A stretch of DNA of 64,000 nucleotides from Marinobacterium sp. LSUCC0821 (GCF_012848475.1 NZ_CP051666.1:1577501-1641500); one strand, 5' to 3'; positions 26,135-41,781 are shown, counted from the stretch's first letter. The notes: generated by a model from the letters alone, not told the origin. Made by a program: numbers and translations.

Positions 26135-26163
26135 GCTGGGTCAGACCAAAGGTCAGACCCGCT
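26135..26163. repeat. REP-like imperfect palindrome
   Basis: GGTCAGACC occurs twice (26139-26147 and 26151-26159) around AAA. Read as an inverted repeat this gives GGGTC/GACCC, an A-A mismatch and GACC/GGTC closing a 3-nt loop, extended by AGC/GCT across a T bulge. Shape and size resemble REP sequences. It lies between the YciC-like gene and the fusA terminator. I cannot count other copies here. Confidence 0.5.
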
Positions 26164-26184
26164 GCGCTTTAATACTTCAGGCAT

Positions 26185-26209
26185 AAAAAAACCGCCTTAC
26201 GGCGGTTTT
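26185..26209 (-). terminator. Bidirectional terminator after fusA
   Basis: A 9-bp stem (26188-26196 with 26201-26209) with TTAC loop has an A run on one side and a T run on the other, so it can serve fusA and the convergent membrane-protein gene. It closes the str operon 19 bases after fusA, where tufA is often found. Confidence 0.93.
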
Positions 26210-26228
26210 GATCGTTAGGTTGATTTGC

Positions 26229-28319
26229 TTAGTAGTTAAGCATTCCATCCAATACATGTTTCGGTGCTTCAGCGTAGTTGTCGAACTCCATTGAGTAGGT
26301 CGCACGACCCTGTGACGCTGAGCGAAGATCGGTCGCGTAGCCGAACATCTCACCTAGCGGTACGCTTGCACGGATGATCTTACCTGAAGGGGTATCTTCC
26401 ATGCCTTGGACTAGGCCACGACGGCGGTTAAGGTCACCCATCACATCACCCATGTAATCTTCAGGAGTTACCACCTCAACTTTCATCATCGGCTCAAGCA
26501 GACAAGGGTTGGCATCAACGGCAAACTTCTTGAGTGCCTGCGACGCAGCGATCTTGAACGCCATTTCGTTTGAGTCGACTTCATGGAAAGAACCATCGTA
26601 TAGACGCGCCTTCAAGCCAATCAACGGATAGCCAACAAGGACACCGTTACGCATCTGCTCTGAGATACCTTTTTCAATAGCTGGAATGTACTCTTTTGGA
26701 ATCACACCACCAGCAATCTCATTGATAAACTCTAGACCTTCATCATCACTCGGAGAGAACTCAATCACTACGTGACCGTACTGACCACGACCACCCGACT
26801 GGCGCGCAAATTTGTGGTTTGCAACAACAGAGCTACGAATCTTCTCGCGGTAAGCCACCTGAGGTTTACCGATGTTAGCCTCAACCTTGAACTCACGCTT
26901 CATACGATCGACGATGATATCTAGGTGAAGCTCACCCATACCGGAGATGATTGTCTGGCCAGTCTCTTGGTCAGTCTCAACGCGGAAGGATGGGTCCTCC
27001 TGTGCCAGTTTACCTAGCGCTATACCCATCTTCTCTTGGTCAGCTTGTGACTTAGGCTCAACAGCAACAGAGATTACCGGCTCAGGGAACTCCATGCGCT
27101 CAAGAATAATCTTCTTATCGCCATCACAAAGAGTGTCACCTGTCGTTACATCCTTGATACCGATCAGAGCCGCGATATCGCCTGCGCGAACCTCTTTGAT
27201 CTCTTCTCGGTTGTTCGCGTGCATCTGCACCATTCGGCCGATACGCTCTTTCTTCTGTTTAACAGAGTTATAGACACTATCACCCGTTTTCAAGACGCCT
27301 GAGTAGACACGAACGAACGTCAAGGTACCAACGAATGGGTCGGTAGCGATCTTGAATGCCAGGGCAGCAAACGGCTCTTCATCGTCTGCATGACGCTCTG
27401 CAACCGTCTCATCTTTGTCATCAAGGGTACCCTCGATCGCTTTGACTTCTACTGGCGAGGGTAGGTACTCAACAACCGCATCCAGTACCGCCTGGACACC
27501 TTTGTTCTTGAATGCAGAACCTGCAAGCATTAGAACGATTTCGTTATTTAGCGTGCGCTGACGAAGACCTGCTTTGATCTCCTCGATGGAGAGTTCACCC
27601 TCTTCAAGGTACTTATCCATCAACTCTTCGTTGGCCTCTGCAGCGGCTTCGATCATCTCTTCACGAAGCTCTTCTGCACGTGCCTGTAGATCTGCAGGAA
27701 TATCTTCAAGGTTGTAGGTCATACCCTGATCTTCTTCGTTCCACATGATCGCTTTCATCTGGATAAGATCAACAACACCTTTAAAGGTATCTTCCGCACC
27801 GATTGGGATGTTGATAGGAACAGGAGTCGCGCCTAGACGCTTCTTCAACTGATCAACAACCATATAGTAATCTGCACCCGCACGGTCCATCTTGTTTACA
27901 AAGACCATACGTGGAACTTCATATTTGTTCGCCTGACGCCAAACCGTTTCGGTCTGCGGCTGAACACCTGAAGAGGCACACAACACCACAACAGCACCAT
28001 CAAGTACGCGCAGTGAACGCTCAACTTCGATAGTGAAGTCTACGTGTCCCGGTGTATCGATGATGTTTACACGGTGCTCTTCAAACTGCTGACTCATACC
28101 TTTCCAGAAACAGGTCGTTGCAGCTGAGGTGATGGTAATACCACGCTCCTGCTCCTGCTCCATCCAGTCCATCGTCGCAGCACCGTCATGCACTTCACCA
28201 ATTTTGTGTGACAGGCCAGTGTAGAAAAGAACGCGTTCGGTGGTAGTTGTCTTACCCGCATCAACGTGTGCACAGATACCGATGTTACGGTAGCGAGTAA
28301 TTGGGGTAGTACGAGCCAT
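26229..28319 (-). CDS. fusA: Elongation factor G
   Basis: Translocation GTPase, 696 residues. G1 is [12 protein letters not shown] near 18-29, G2 contains [10 protein letters not shown] near 60-69, G3 is DTPGHVDF near 88-95 and G4 is [11 protein letters not shown] near 142-152. The C-terminal domains end in [13 protein letters not shown]. It is the last gene of rpsL-rpsG-fusA, and tuf does not follow. No fusidic-acid-type change can be judged by eye. Confidence 0.98.
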   Translation of the reverse strand: MARTTPITRYRNIGICAHVDAGKTTTTERVLFYTGLSHKIGEVHDGAATMDWMEQEQERGITITSAATTCFWKGMSQQFEEHRVNIIDTPGHVDFTIEVERSLRVLDGAVVVLCASSGVQPQTETVWRQANKYEVPRMVFVNKMDRAGADYYMVVDQLKKRLGATPVPINIPIGAEDTFKGVVDLIQMKAIMWNEEDQGMTYNLEDIPADLQARAEELREEMIEAAAEANEELMDKYLEEGELSIEEIKAGLRQRTLNNEIVLMLAGSAFKNKGVQAVLDAVVEYLPSPVEVKAIEGTLDDKDETVAERHADDEEPFAALAFKIATDPFVGTLTFVRVYSGVLKTGDSVYNSVKQKKERIGRMVQMHANNREEIKEVRAGDIAALIGIKDVTTGDTLCDGDKKIILERMEFPEPVISVAVEPKSQADQEKMGIALGKLAQEDPSFRVETDQETGQTIISGMGELHLDIIVDRMKREFKVEANIGKPQVAYREKIRSSVVANHKFARQSGGRGQYGHVVIEFSPSDDEGLEFINEIAGGVIPKEYIPAIEKGISEQMRNGVLVGYPLIGLKARLYDGSFHEVDSNEMAFKIAASQALKKFAVDANPCLLEPMMKVEVVTPEDYMGDVMGDLNRRRGLVQGMEDTPSGKIIRASVPLGEMFGYATDLRSASQGRATYSMEFDNYAEAPKHVLDGMLNY

Positions 28320-28429
28320 TTTGTTAACTCCTAAAAGTAAAAAGCCCTCGCTATAAAACGAAGGCCTTGCCCGCTATTGCTGAGCGCTTTATTGAGGTGA
28401 TGACCGAAGTCACCACCCAATTAAAGAGC

Positions 28430-28939
<510 letters not shown>

Positions 28940-29048
28940 TTACTCAGGCAATTAAGCCTGCCCTTACTCTTATCGTCTCGGTCTAGCTACTAGCGCGGAC
29001 AGGGTCCGTTTTAACAGCTTCGCCGACTCTCAGTGAGAGTTGACGAAC

Positions 29049-29423
29049 TTAAGACTTAGGACGCTTAGCACCGTACTTAGAGCGAGCCTGTTTACGGTCG
29101 TTAACGCCCGCACAGTCAAGCGCACCACGTACAGTGTGGTAACGTACACCAGGTAGGTCTTTAACACGACCACCACGGATAAGTACTACCGAGTGCTCCT
29201 GTAGGTTGTGACCTTCACCACCGATGTATGAAGAAACTTCAAAGCCGTTCGTTAGACGAACACGGCAAACTTTACGAAGAGCCGAGTTAGGCTTCTTCGG
29301 AGTCGTTGTGTAAACGCGGGTACATACGCCACGACGCTGTGGACAAGCTTCTAACGCACGAACGTCAGTCTTCTCTACAACGCGTTTACGTGGCTTGCGT
29401 ACCAGCTGGTTGATTGTTGCCAT
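29049..29423 (-). CDS. rpsL: 30S ribosomal protein S12
   Basis: Decoding-centre protein of 124 residues. [12 protein letters not shown] contains the lysine whose change gives streptomycin resistance, here wild type, as is the second site near [18 protein letters not shown] and the basic C-terminus are typical. It is the first gene of the str group, downstream of rpoC across two stacked hairpins. Confidence 0.98.
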   Translation of the reverse strand: MATINQLVRKPRKRVVEKTDVRALEACPQRRGVCTRVYTTTPKKPNSALRKVCRVRLTNGFEVSSYIGGEGHNLQEHSVVLIRGGRVKDLPGVRYHTVRGALDCAGVNDRKQARSKYGAKRPKS

Positions 29424-29452
29424 TAAGCAAACTCCACGTTAGTTAAACACAT

Positions 29453-29480
29453 AAAAGCTAGAGCGGAATGCCCTAGCTTT
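29453..29480 (-). terminator. Terminator/attenuator between rpoC and rpsL
   Basis: AAAGCTAG (29454-29461) pairs with CTAGCTTT (29473-29480), extended inward by a wobble and GC pairs. A short T run follows on the minus strand. It is likely a partial terminator between the rpoBC and str groups. Confidence 0.7.
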
Positions 29481-29485
29481 CAATG

Positions 29486-29513
29486 GGGGCGAAATTTTAA
29501 TCAATTTCACCCC
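29486..29513 (-). other. Second RNA hairpin in the rpoC-rpsL spacer
   Basis: A 10-bp stem with one wobble (29486-29495 with 29504-29513) starts seven bases before the terminator-like hairpin and 20 bases after the rpoC stop. It may protect or process the 3' end. Confidence 0.5.
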
Positions 29514-29532
29514 TATTCGTCAATCCTCGAAC

Positions 29533-33759
<4,227 letters not shown>

Positions 33760-33784
33760 TGTCTATAGCTCCTCGGGGGAGAAG

Positions 33785-33809
33785 GGGCTACATCCAGAGG
33801 ATGCAGCCC
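33785..33809 (-). other. RNA hairpin in the rpoB-rpoC spacer
   Basis: An 11-bp stem with one G-U pair and a 3-nt loop (33785-33795 with 33799-33809) is not followed by a T run. It fits a processing or stabilising structure rather than a terminator. Confidence 0.45.
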
Positions 33810-33826
33810 GATGTTCAAATGGGCTC

Positions 33827-36800
33827 TTACTCGTTCTCTAGCTCGATATCGATACCGAGAGAACGGATCTCTTTGATCAGCACGTTAAATGATTCAGGCA
33901 TGCCTGGATCCATGCTGTGGTCGCCATCGACGATGTTCTTATACATCTTCGTACGACCATTCACGTCATCGGATTTGACAGTGAGCATCTCTTGTAGCGT
34001 GTAGGCTGCGCCGTACGCCTGAAGTGCCCATACCTCCATCTCACCGAAGCGCTGACCACCGAACTGCGCTTTACCACCCAGCGGCTGCTGAGTAACAAGG
34101 CTGTAAGAGCCGGTCGAACGTGCGTGCATCTTGTCATCAACCAAGTGGTTAAGTTTCAGCATGTACATGTAACCAACGGTTACCTTACGGTCGAACTGAT
34201 CACCAGTACGGCCATCAAATAGGGTCACCTGACCACTATCGTCCATGTCTGCAAGACGCAACAGCGCTTTGATTTCAGATTCTTTAGCACCATCAAATAC
34301 TGGTGTAGCTAGTGGCACACCGCCTTTGAGGTTTTCTGCAAGTGTTAGAACTTCGTCATCGCTTAGCGACTTGATAGTCTCTTTACGCGCACACGCTAGA
34401 CCGCTGTGATCTGCGTTGTATACCGCTTCAAGGAACTCACGAACTTCTTTAACTTTTTCAGCCTTCTTACGCTCTACTTCAAGCATAGCGTTGATCTTAC
34501 GACCTAGGCCTTTAGCTGCAGCACCCATGTGAGTCTCTAGGATCTGACCTACGTTCATACGAGACGGTACACCCAGTGGGTTTAGAACCACATCTACTGG
34601 TTCGCCGTTCTCATCGTAAGGCATATCTTCAACTGGCATGATTACAGAGATAACACCCTTGTTACCGTGACGGCCTGCCATCTTGTCACCAGGCTGTACG
34701 CGACGCTTAGTAGCAACGTAAACCTTAACAATCTTCAGTACGCCAGGTGCTAGGTCATCACCTGTCTGCAGTTTAGATTTCTTATCTTCGAAACGCTTAT
34801 CAAGCTGCTCACGACGCTCTTCAAGCTGCTTCTTAGCTGCTTCAAGCATCTCTGCTGCAGCAGAGTCAGATACGCGAATCTTGAACCACTCATCGTGTGC
34901 AAGGCCAGATAGGAATTCAGAGGTAATCTCTTCACCCTTCTTAAGACCAGCACCACCGTCAGCTTTGATACCAACAAGTGCACGCGCTAGACGCTCGAAT
35001 GTAGCTGTCTCAACGATACGGAACTCATCGTTAAGGTCTTTACGGATCGACGCAAGCTCATCTGCTTCAATTGCAAGTGCACGCTCGTCTTTCTCAACGC
35101 CGTCACGAGTGAATACCTGTACATCGATAACTTTACCGATCGTACCTGTCTTAACGCGTAGCGAAGTATCTTTAACGTCAGACGCTTTCTCTCCGAAGAT
35201 AGCACGTAGTAGCTTCTCTTCTGGTGTAAGCTGAGTTTCACCCTTAGGTGTCACTTTACCAACTAGAATGTCACCAGGACCTACTTCTGCACCAATGTGC
35301 ACGATGCCTGACTCATCTAGCTTAGCTAGTGCTGACTCACCAACGTTTGGAATATCCGCAGTAATCTCTTCAGAACCCAACTTAGTATCACGAGATACAC
35401 AAGTTAGCTCTTGGATATGGATAGTCGTGAAACGGTCTTCCTGAACCACACGCTCAGAGATAAGGATCGAGTCCTCGAAGTTGAAGCCGTTCCAAGGCAT
35501 GAACGCGATGCGCATGTTTTGACCAAGCGCTAGCTCACCTAGGTCTACAGATGGACCATCGGCAAGGATATCACCACGAGCCACACTCTCACCTAGCGTT
35601 ACGATTGCACGCTGGTTGATACATGTATTCTGGTTCGAGCGAACATACTTAGTCAGGTTGTAGATATCTACACCCGCATCACCCGCTGTAATTTCATCAT
35701 CGTGTACACGAACCACAACACGGCTCGCGTCAACTGATTCGATTACACCACCACGCTTAGCAACCACACACACGCCTGAGTCGGTCGCAACGTTACGCTC
35801 GATACCAGTACCTACGAGTGGCTTATCCGCACGTAGAGTTGGTACAGCCTGACGCTGCATGTTCGAACCCATCAATGCACGGTTCGCGTCATCATGCTCT
35901 AGGAACGGAATCAATGCCGCTGCTACAGACACAACCTGGCGAGGAGAGACGTCCATGTACTGAACGCGCTCTTTTGGCATAACGGTTGTTTCGTTCATAT
36001 GACGAACAGTAACAAGTTCGTCAGTAAGCTGGTTCTTAGCATCCACTGTTGCAGATGCCTGTGCGATAACGAAGTTAGACTCTTCAATCGCTGATAGGTA
36101 ATCAATATCGTCAGTCACTTTGTTGTCGACTACACGACGGTATGGAGTCTCAAGGAAACCATAGTCGTTAGTACGCGCAAATACTGCCAACGAGTTGATA
36201 AGACCGATGTTTGGACCTTCCGGTGTTTCGATAGGACATACACGACCGTAGTGAGTTGGATGTACGTCACGTACTTCGAAACCTGCACGCTCACGCGTTA
36301 GACCACCTGGGCCAAGCGCAGAGACACGACGCTTGTGCGTGATCTCTGAAAGCGGGTTGTTCTGGTCCATGAACTGTGAAAGCTGAGACGAACCAAAGAA
36401 CTCTTTGACCGCAGCAGCAACTGGCTTAGCGTTGATCAGATCCTGTGGCATTAGGTTGTCAGATTCAGCCATGCTTAGGCGCTCACGCACAGCACGCTCA
36501 ACACGAACAAGACCTACGCGGAACTGGTTCTCAGCCATTTCGCCAACAGAACGGATACGACGGTTACCTAGGTGGTCGATGTCATCGACAACGCCTTTAC
36601 CGTTACGGATTTCGATCAGTGTCTTAAGTACGTCAAGGATATCCTCTTTAGATAGGATACCTGCGCCAACCTCTTCTTCACGACCAAGGCGACGGTTGAA
36701 CTTCATACGGCCTACCGCAGAAAGATCGTAGCGTTCTTCAGAGAAGAATAGGTTTTCGAATAGTGATTCAGCAGACTCTTTAGTTGGTGGCTCACCAGGA

Positions 36801-37927
36801 CGCATCATACGGTAGATCTCTACCAACGCTTCCAACTGGTTGCGAGTAGGGTCAATACGTAGTGTGTCTGATACGAACGAACCACAATCTAGCTCGTTAG
36901 TGTAAAGAGTATCAATACGAGTGATACCAGCTTTAATAAGCTTAGCTACCGACTCTTCTGTCAGTTCAGTGTTACATGGAAGTAGCACTTCACCGGTAGC
37001 CGGATCAACGATATCAACTGCAGTTGACTTGCCTGCTAGGTACTCAAGTGGGGTCTCTAGCTGAGTCATGCCATCTTTTTGCATCTGACGAATGTGACGA
37101 GGAGTGATACGACGACCCGCTTCGACAATCACTTCACCTTTAGGGCCAGTGATTTCAAATGTCATTGTTTCGCCGCGAAGACGCTCTGGAATCAGATCCA
37201 TCTGCACTTTATCGCCAGCCAGGTTCCAACCTGTAGTCTCGAAGAACATCCCAAGGATCTCTTCAGCCTGGTAGCCAAGTGCGCGCAATAGGATAGTTGC
37301 AGGCAGTTTACGGCGACGGTCGATACGCACGAATAGCGAATCTTTTGGATCAAACTCAAAGTCCAACCATGAACCACGGTATGGAATGATGCGAGCCGAA
37401 TATAGCAGCTTGCCAGATGAGTGTGTTTTACCCTTGTCGTGGTCGAAGAATACACCAGGTGAACGGTGGAGCTGCGATACGATAACGCGCTCAGTACCGT
37501 TGATTACAAAGGTACCATTCTCAGTCATGAGCGGAATTTCGCCCATGTAGACTTCTTGCTCTTTAATGTCTTTAACCGCTTTCGTAGACGAATCGCGATC
37601 GTAGATCACTAGACGCACTTTAACGCGCAGAGGCGCTGCGTAAGTGATACCACGCTGCTGACACTCTTTAACGTCGAATACCGGTTCACCTAAACGGTAA
37701 CCTGCGTATTCCAGCGCAGCGTTTCCAGAGTAAGAAACGATTGGGAATACAGAATTGAATGCAGCGTGCAAACCTTCTTCGGTGCGACCTTCAGAAGTTT
37801 GGTCTGCCTCTAGAAACTTACGGTAAGAATCCAGTTGAATTGCGAGCAGGTAAGGAATGTCCATTACCTGACCGAGCTTACTGAAATCCTTACGGATGCG
37901 TTTCTTCTCAGTGTATGAATAAGCCAT
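33827..37927 (-). CDS. rpoB: DNA-directed RNA polymerase subunit beta
   Basis: Catalytic beta subunit, 1366 residues from the ATG at 37927 ([15 protein letters not shown]), slightly longer than E. coli (1342). An upstream in-frame extension of 16 codons has no family match. The rifampicin region [19 protein letters not shown]...[11 protein letters not shown] appears wild type. [12 protein letters not shown] near the active site and the C-terminal anchor into beta' are present. It lies downstream of rplL across an attenuator region. Confidence 0.99.
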   Translation of the reverse strand: MAYSYTEKKRIRKDFSKLGQVMDIPYLLAIQLDSYRKFLEADQTSEGRTEEGLHAAFNSVFPIVSYSGNAALEYAGYRLGEPVFDVKECQQRGITYAAPLRVKVRLVIYDRDSSTKAVKDIKEQEVYMGEIPLMTENGTFVINGTERVIVSQLHRSPGVFFDHDKGKTHSSGKLLYSARIIPYRGSWLDFEFDPKDSLFVRIDRRRKLPATILLRALGYQAEEILGMFFETTGWNLAGDKVQMDLIPERLRGETMTFEITGPKGEVIVEAGRRITPRHIRQMQKDGMTQLETPLEYLAGKSTAVDIVDPATGEVLLPCNTELTEESVAKLIKAGITRIDTLYTNELDCGSFVSDTLRIDPTRNQLEALVEIYRMMRPGEPPTKESAESLFENLFFSEERYDLSAVGRMKFNRRLGREEEVGAGILSKEDILDVLKTLIEIRNGKGVVDDIDHLGNRRIRSVGEMAENQFRVGLVRVERAVRERLSMAESDNLMPQDLINAKPVAAAVKEFFGSSQLSQFMDQNNPLSEITHKRRVSALGPGGLTRERAGFEVRDVHPTHYGRVCPIETPEGPNIGLINSLAVFARTNDYGFLETPYRRVVDNKVTDDIDYLSAIEESNFVIAQASATVDAKNQLTDELVTVRHMNETTVMPKERVQYMDVSPRQVVSVAAALIPFLEHDDANRALMGSNMQRQAVPTLRADKPLVGTGIERNVATDSGVCVVAKRGGVIESVDASRVVVRVHDDEITAGDAGVDIYNLTKYVRSNQNTCINQRAIVTLGESVARGDILADGPSVDLGELALGQNMRIAFMPWNGFNFEDSILISERVVQEDRFTTIHIQELTCVSRDTKLGSEEITADIPNVGESALAKLDESGIVHIGAEVGPGDILVGKVTPKGETQLTPEEKLLRAIFGEKASDVKDTSLRVKTGTIGKVIDVQVFTRDGVEKDERALAIEADELASIRKDLNDEFRIVETATFERLARALVGIKADGGAGLKKGEEITSEFLSGLAHDEWFKIRVSDSAAAEMLEAAKKQLEERREQLDKRFEDKKSKLQTGDDLAPGVLKIVKVYVATKRRVQPGDKMAGRHGNKGVISVIMPVEDMPYDENGEPVDVVLNPLGVPSRMNVGQILETHMGAAAKGLGRKINAMLEVERKKAEKVKEVREFLEAVYNADHSGLACARKETIKSLSDDEVLTLAENLKGGVPLATPVFDGAKESEIKALLRLADMDDSGQVTLFDGRTGDQFDRKVTVGYMYMLKLNHLVDDKMHARSTGSYSLVTQQPLGGKAQFGGQRFGEMEVWALQAYGAAYTLQEMLTVKSDDVNGRTKMYKNIVDGDHSMDPGMPESFNVLIKEIRSLGIDIELENE

Positions 37928-37964
37928 CAGTGTTCCCCAGCATGTGCATCTAGGTTGAGAAACC

Positions 37965-37985
37965 AAAACCCGCATAAAAACGGGT
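37965..37985 (-). terminator. Second terminator-like hairpin upstream of rpoB
   Basis: ACCCG/CGGGT (37968-37972 with 37981-37985) precedes a short T run on the minus strand, about 40 bases before rpoB. It is weaker than the hairpin nearer rplL. Confidence 0.45.
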
Positions 37986-38022
37986 CAATACGTTCCGTTA
38001 AAAATCCATCTATTTATAACGG

Positions 38023-38053
38023 AAAAAGGCCGGTGGCATTTTTGCCACCAGCC
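38023..38053 (-). terminator. rplL-rpoB attenuator
   Basis: A 10-bp stem with one mismatch (38028-38038 with 38043-38053) and a 4-5 nt loop is followed by five T on the minus strand, about 50 bases past rplL. In E. coli a partial terminator at this site sets the ratio of L7/L12 to polymerase subunits. The same role is inferred. Confidence 0.85.
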
Positions 38054-38103
38054 ATACGCTTACAATGCAGCGTTAAGCTGCTTGTCGCGCAGAGAGCTCA
38101 AGA

Positions 38104-38478
38104 TTACTTAAGCTCGACAGTTGCGCCAGCTTCTTCAAGTTCTTTCTTGAGAGCTTCTGCGTCGTCTTTAGAAGCGCCTTCTTTGATTGTTGAAGGAGCA
38201 CCGTCAACCATCTCTTTCGCTTCTTTAAGACCAAGGCCAGTCGCAGCACGAACAACCTTGATAACGTTAACTTTCTTCTCGCCAGCAGCAGTAAGAACAA
38301 CGTCGAAGTCGCTCTTCTCTTCAGCAGCGCCACCAGCGTCGCCGCCAGCTGGGCCAGCAACTACTGCAGCAGCAGCAGAAACGCCGAATTTCTCTTCCAT
38401 TGCAGAAACTAGTTCAACAACGTCCATTACTGACATTTCAGCAATTGCATTTAGGATATCGTCTTTAGACAGAGACAT
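38104..38478 (-). CDS. rplL: 50S ribosomal protein L7/L12
   Basis: Stalk protein that recruits translational GTPases; several copies bind L10. The product has 124 residues. An N-terminal dimer domain (about 1-35) and an alanine/glycine hinge (about 36-54) lead to a C-terminal domain with [20 protein letters not shown]. It lies 44 bases downstream of rplJ. Confidence 0.98.
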   Translation of the reverse strand: MSLSKDDILNAIAEMSVMDVVELVSAMEEKFGVSAAAAVVAGPAGGDAGGAAEEKSDFDVVLTAAGEKKVNVIKVVRAATGLGLKEAKEMVDGAPSTIKEGASKDDAEALKKELEEAGATVELK

Positions 38479-38522
38479 GATTAATTCCTTTAAAAAATCT
38501 TAAACTGTAAATCAAGCCGCTA

Positions 38523-39017
38523 TTAAGCTGCCTGACCTTCTTTCTGAACGCGTACCGCATCGAGAGTACGTACAAGCTTGCCAGCAGCTGCTTCTTTCAT
38601 GCAGCTCATTAGCTTCGCTAGTGCTTCTTCGTATGTCGGTAGGCTTGCTAACATAGCGATGTCAACGACATTGCCTTCGAAGGCAGCTGTTTTCAGCTCA
38701 AACTTCGCATTGTTTTTCGCAAAATCCTTAAGGATACGGGCGCCCGCACCTGGGTGTTCTTGCGAGAAAGCAATGATAGTTGGACCTACGAAAGAGTCCG
38801 CTAGACATTCAAAAGCTGTGCCCTCTACTGCACGACGTGCTAGCGTGTTACGTACGACTTTAAGCCATACACCCGCTTCACGTGCCTGCTTACGCAGTGC
38901 AGTCATATCGCCTACTTCAACGCCACGGGAATCCGCAACGACAGCAGACAATGCAGAGTTAGCAGCTTCCTGAACTTCAGCGACGATCGCTTTTTTCTGT
39001 TCAAGTCCTATTGCCAC
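38523..39017 (-). CDS. rplJ: 50S ribosomal protein L10
   Basis: Anchors the L7/L12 stalk on 23S rRNA. It is 164 residues, starts [17 protein letters not shown], and has the [14 protein letters not shown] rRNA-binding stretch and a C-terminal helix for L7/L12 dimers. The long leader upstream (39018-39235) matches the place where the L10-L7/L12 complex represses translation in E. coli. Confidence 0.98.
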   Translation of the reverse strand: MAIGLEQKKAIVAEVQEAANSALSAVVADSRGVEVGDMTALRKQAREAGVWLKVVRNTLARRAVEGTAFECLADSFVGPTIIAFSQEHPGAGARILKDFAKNNAKFELKTAAFEGNVVDIAMLASLPTYEEALAKLMSCMKEAAAGKLVRTLDAVRVQKEGQAA

Positions 39018-39235
39018 AATTTACTCCTGGTTGTCTTTCGACATATTTACCAACCACCCCGCTTACGCGAGGCATGAGTACGGTGGAATTAGATTCAATA
39101 TGAATCTCACCGTCTGCGCAGGCTGGTTGGCCCATTAAGATAACTTTGACCGGTTCACACCGAGTTATCACCTGCGGTCTTTGACGGCCTTCTTCTCTGT
39201 CAGACAGAGGGCGAAGACCCTCAAAAAACCATTAC
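39018..39235 (-). promoter_or_regulatory. L10 leader (rplJL autoregulatory region)
   Basis: The 226-base rplA-rplJ spacer is gene-free and rich in inverted repeats, for example pairings around 39070-39135 and the CTCTGTC/GACAGAG hairpin near 39194-39208. By position it is the L10 leader, which in E. coli carries the L10 binding site and the rplJ promoter. I have not folded it, and exact limits are approximate. Confidence 0.65.
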
Positions 39236-39243
39236 CTAATTGA

Positions 39244-39939
39244 TTAAGCGTCTAGAGAAGCCTGATCAACTAGAAGACCTGGACCCATAGTGGTCGACAA
39301 GGTCACTTTCTTAACGTACACGCCTTTAGCTGATGCAGGCTTAAGTTTCTTAAGGTCTGCAAGAAGCGCTGATACGTTTTCTTGAATCTGTTTTGGTTCG
39401 AATGAAACCTTACCAACAGACGCATGGATGATACCGTTCTTATCAGTACGGAAACGTACCTGACCAGACTTAGCGTTTTTAACAGCGCCAGCAACGTCAG
39501 GAGTTACAGTACCAACTTTAGGGTTTGGCATCAGACCGCGTGGACCTAGGACAGTACCTAGAGCACCAACAACGCGCATTGCGTCTGGGCTAGCGATCAC
39601 TACGTCGAAGTCTAGGTTGCCAGCCTTGATAGACTCAGCAAGATCTTCGAAACCTACGATGTCAGCACCAGCTTCTTTTGCTTTCTCAGCGTTATCGCCC
39701 TGAGCAAAAACTGCTACACGTACATCTTTACCTGTACCGTTAGGAAGTACAGTTGAGCCACGAACAACCTGGTCAGATTTACGTGGATCAACGCCAAGGT
39801 TGATTGCAACGTCTACTGATTCAGCGAACTTGACTGCAGAAACATCTTTAAGTACCTGAGTAGCTTCTTCAGCAGAGTAAACTTTACCTACTACAACTTT
39901 CTCAGCAATCGCCTTCTGGCGCTTAGTTAGCTTAGCCAT
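39244..39939 (-). CDS. rplA: 50S ribosomal protein L1
   Basis: Forms the L1 stalk and represses the rplKA operon by binding its own mRNA in E. coli. It has 231 residues, beginning [21 protein letters not shown], with the central [18 protein letters not shown] signature near 130-147. The start overlaps the rplK stop by one base (TAATG), so L11 and L1 are made together. Confidence 0.98.
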   Translation of the reverse strand: MAKLTKRQKAIAEKVVVGKVYSAEEATQVLKDVSAVKFAESVDVAINLGVDPRKSDQVVRGSTVLPNGTGKDVRVAVFAQGDNAEKAKEAGADIVGFEDLAESIKAGNLDFDVVIASPDAMRVVGALGTVLGPRGLMPNPKVGTVTPDVAGAVKNAKSGQVRFRTDKNGIIHASVGKVSFEPKQIQENVSALLADLKKLKPASAKGVYVKKVTLSTTMGPGLLVDQASLDA

Positions 39940-40373
39940 TACTCATCACCCTCAACGATCAAGCCCATACGACGAGCAGAGCCCGCGATTGTACGAACAG
40001 CCGCATCCATATCAGATGCAGTTAGGTCTGGCATCTTAACAGTTGCAATCTCTTCTAGCTGAGCGCGAGTAACAGTACCCACTTTCTCAGTGTTTGGACG
40101 AGATGAACCGCTCTTAAGACCAACAGCTTTCTTAAGAAGAATAGACGCTGGAGGAGTCTTAGTGATGAAAGTAAAGCTGCGATCCGCGTAAACAGTGATC
40201 ACAACAGGGATTGGCATGCCAGGCTCCATCGACTGAGTCTGTGCGTTGAACGCTTTACAGAACTCCATGATGTTAACGCCTTTCTGACCTAGTGCAGGAC
40301 CTACTGGCGGACTTGGGTTCGCCTGACCTGCTTTAACCTGCAACTTAATGTAGGCATCGATTTTCTTAGCCAT
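39939..40373 (-). CDS. rplK: 50S ribosomal protein L11
   Basis: Part of the GTPase-associated centre and needed for RelA response to starvation. The 144-residue protein has the proline-rich N-terminal segment [20 protein letters not shown] and the C-terminal rRNA-binding domain with [18 protein letters not shown] residues. It heads the rplK-rplA pair, downstream of nusG across a terminator-like hairpin. Confidence 0.98.
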   Translation of the reverse strand: MAKKIDAYIKLQVKAGQANPSPPVGPALGQKGVNIMEFCKAFNAQTQSMEPGMPIPVVITVYADRSFTFITKTPPASILLKKAVGLKSGSSRPNTEKVGTVTRAQLEEIATVKMPDLTASDMDAAVRTIAGSARRMGLIVEGDE

Positions 40374-40422
40374 TGAGCTACTCCTTTGGGTTCAAACGCC
40401 TTTCGGCTCCCCTTTACACAAC

Positions 40423-40449
40423 AAAAACCGAGCAACCAAAAAGCTGCTC
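40423..40449 (-). terminator. Terminator-like hairpin between nusG and rplK
   Basis: A 7-bp stem with one G-U pair (40430-40436 with 40443-40449) has a five-T run on the minus strand. It separates the secE-nusG group from rplK. Confidence 0.75.
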
Positions 40450-40471
40450 AGCCCTTATAAAATCTTGGCAA

Positions 40472-41014
40472 TTAAGCCTTTTCGACCTGACGGAATTCCA
40501 ATTCAACTGGTGTTGAACGACCGAAGATCAATACTGCAACTTTGAGGCGAGACTTCTCGTAATCAACCTCTTCAACAACGCCATTGAAGTCAGCAAATGG
40601 ACCATCGTTAACACGAACCATTTCACCCGCTTCAAACATTGTTTTAGGACGCGGCTTATCAACACCACTCTCAACACGCTGCAGAATCTGCTCAGCTTCA
40701 CGCTCAGTAATTGGTGCAGGCTTATCCGCAGTACCACCGATAAAACCTAAAACACGCGGCGTACTTTTAACAAGGTGCCAAGTCTCATCGTTCATAACCA
40801 TGTTCACAAGAACATAACCTGGGTAGAACTTACGCTCAGACTTACGCTTTTTACCGTCACGGATCTCTACAACTTCTTCGGTAGGAACAAGAATGTCACC
40901 AAAGAGACTCTCCATGCCGTTACGCTCTACCGCCTCGTTTAGGCCCGCCATTACGCGCTTCTCGTAACCAGAGTATGCGTGTACTACGTACCAGCGTTTC
41001 TTCTCAGTGCTCAT
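40472..41014 (-). CDS. nusG: Transcription termination/antitermination protein NusG
   Basis: Elongation factor binding RNA polymerase and, through its KOW domain, Rho or ribosomal S10. The 180-residue protein starts with the NGN domain ([15 protein letters not shown] at 7-21). A C-terminal KOW domain includes [19 protein letters not shown] near 125-143. secE ends nine bases upstream. Confidence 0.98.
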   Translation of the reverse strand: MSTEKKRWYVVHAYSGYEKRVMAGLNEAVERNGMESLFGDILVPTEEVVEIRDGKKRKSERKFYPGYVLVNMVMNDETWHLVKSTPRVLGFIGGTADKPAPITEREAEQILQRVESGVDKPRPKTMFEAGEMVRVNDGPFADFNGVVEEVDYEKSRLKVAVLIFGRSTPVELEFRQVEKA

Positions 41015-41023
41015 ATAAACCTC

Positions 41024-41392
41024 TTAACCGATAAAGCCAGACACTACCCAACCGAGCAGCGAATCCAAGCCCCACAGAAGCAGACCCACGATCAAAACTG
41101 CAACCACAACGATCAATGTAGTCTGCAGCGTCTCTTGACGCGTTGGCCACACAACCTTGCGGATCTCGTTCTTAGCTTCTTTAAACAAACGGAAGAACGC
41201 CTTACCCTTTGCCGTCTGCAATGCAAGAAAACCAGCTACAACTGCTAAAGCAAGAAGAGCAAGAACTCGATAAAGGAGAGACTCGGTTGCGTAGATTGAA
41301 TTACCAACTACACCCACAGCCACGATCGCAATGACCACAAGCCACTTCAAGCCATCCAATTTTGATACGTCGTTAGACACTTTTGAGTTCAC
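41024..41392 (-). CDS. secE: Preprotein translocase subunit SecE
   Basis: Small essential membrane subunit of the SecYEG channel. I take GTG near 41392 as the start, giving 122 residues as in Pseudomonas; a TTG seven codons upstream is the longer reading. Three hydrophobic segments are visible, as in E. coli, and the conserved cytoplasmic signature KEAKNEIRKVVWPTRQET lies before the last one. It is downstream of tRNA-Trp and forms a unit with nusG. Confidence 0.95.
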   Translation of the reverse strand: MNSKVSNDVSKLDGLKWLVVIAIVAVGVVGNSIYATESLLYRVLALLALAVVAGFLALQTAKGKAFFRLFKEAKNEIRKVVWPTRQETLQTTLIVVVAVLIVGLLLWGLDSLLGWVVSGFIG

Positions 41393-41455
41393 GTAAAGCC
41401 TCTGCCTTTTCAAACACTTAAGCTTGTTTTATGCGTTATACCACCTTTAAAAAGG

Positions 41456-41531
<76 letters not shown>

Positions 41532-41549
41532 ATACAACAAGGGACGCGC

Positions 41550-41578
41550 ATTATACCCGCCTAAAACTCCAAATTCAA
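41550..41578 (-). promoter_or_regulatory. Promoter of tRNA-Trp-secE-nusG
   Basis: On the minus strand TTGAAT (41573-41578), a 17-bp spacer and a perfect TATAAT (41550-41555) lie 18 bases before the tRNA. A GC-rich stretch just after the -10 fits a stringently controlled stable-RNA promoter. Confidence 0.85.
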
Positions 41579-41659
41579 TATAAAAATCCAGGGATTTTAG
41601 TGAGTTGCAATGCGGTTAATGAATAATCTCGAACCCTACCAACCACAAATACCAGACAT

Positions 41660-41685
41660 AAAAAAAGGCAGACAATCTATCTACC
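41660..41685 (-). terminator. Terminator of the four-tRNA cluster
   Basis: A 6-bp stem with one wobble (41667-41672 with 41680-41685) precedes seven T on the minus strand, starting nine bases past tRNA-Thr(GGT). It closes the tRNA transcript where tufB is found in E. coli and Pseudomonas. Confidence 0.8.
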
Positions 41686-41694
41686 TTACTATCA

Positions 41695-41769
41695 TGGAGC
41701 TCATGGGCGGATTTGAACCGCCGACCTCACCCTTACCAAGGGTGTGCTCTACCCCTGAGCTACATGAGC
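41695..41769 (-). tRNA. thrT: tRNA-Thr (GGT anticodon)
   Basis: A 75-base cloverleaf with encoded CCA. The acceptor GCTCATG pairs with CATGAGC, and the anticodon is GGT in CTTGGTAAG. It is the last tRNA of the cluster; in E. coli its counterpart thrT immediately precedes tufB. Confidence 0.97.
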
Positions 41770-41781
41770 GATAATCGATAT

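Noticed and set aside
36280..36420. Rifampicin-resistance changes in rpoB
   Set aside because: The cluster reads as the usual wild-type sequence.
41532..41694. A decayed tuf pseudogene
   Set aside because: The gap is only 163 bases and is filled by a terminator and a promoter; no EF-Tu motif is readable in any frame.
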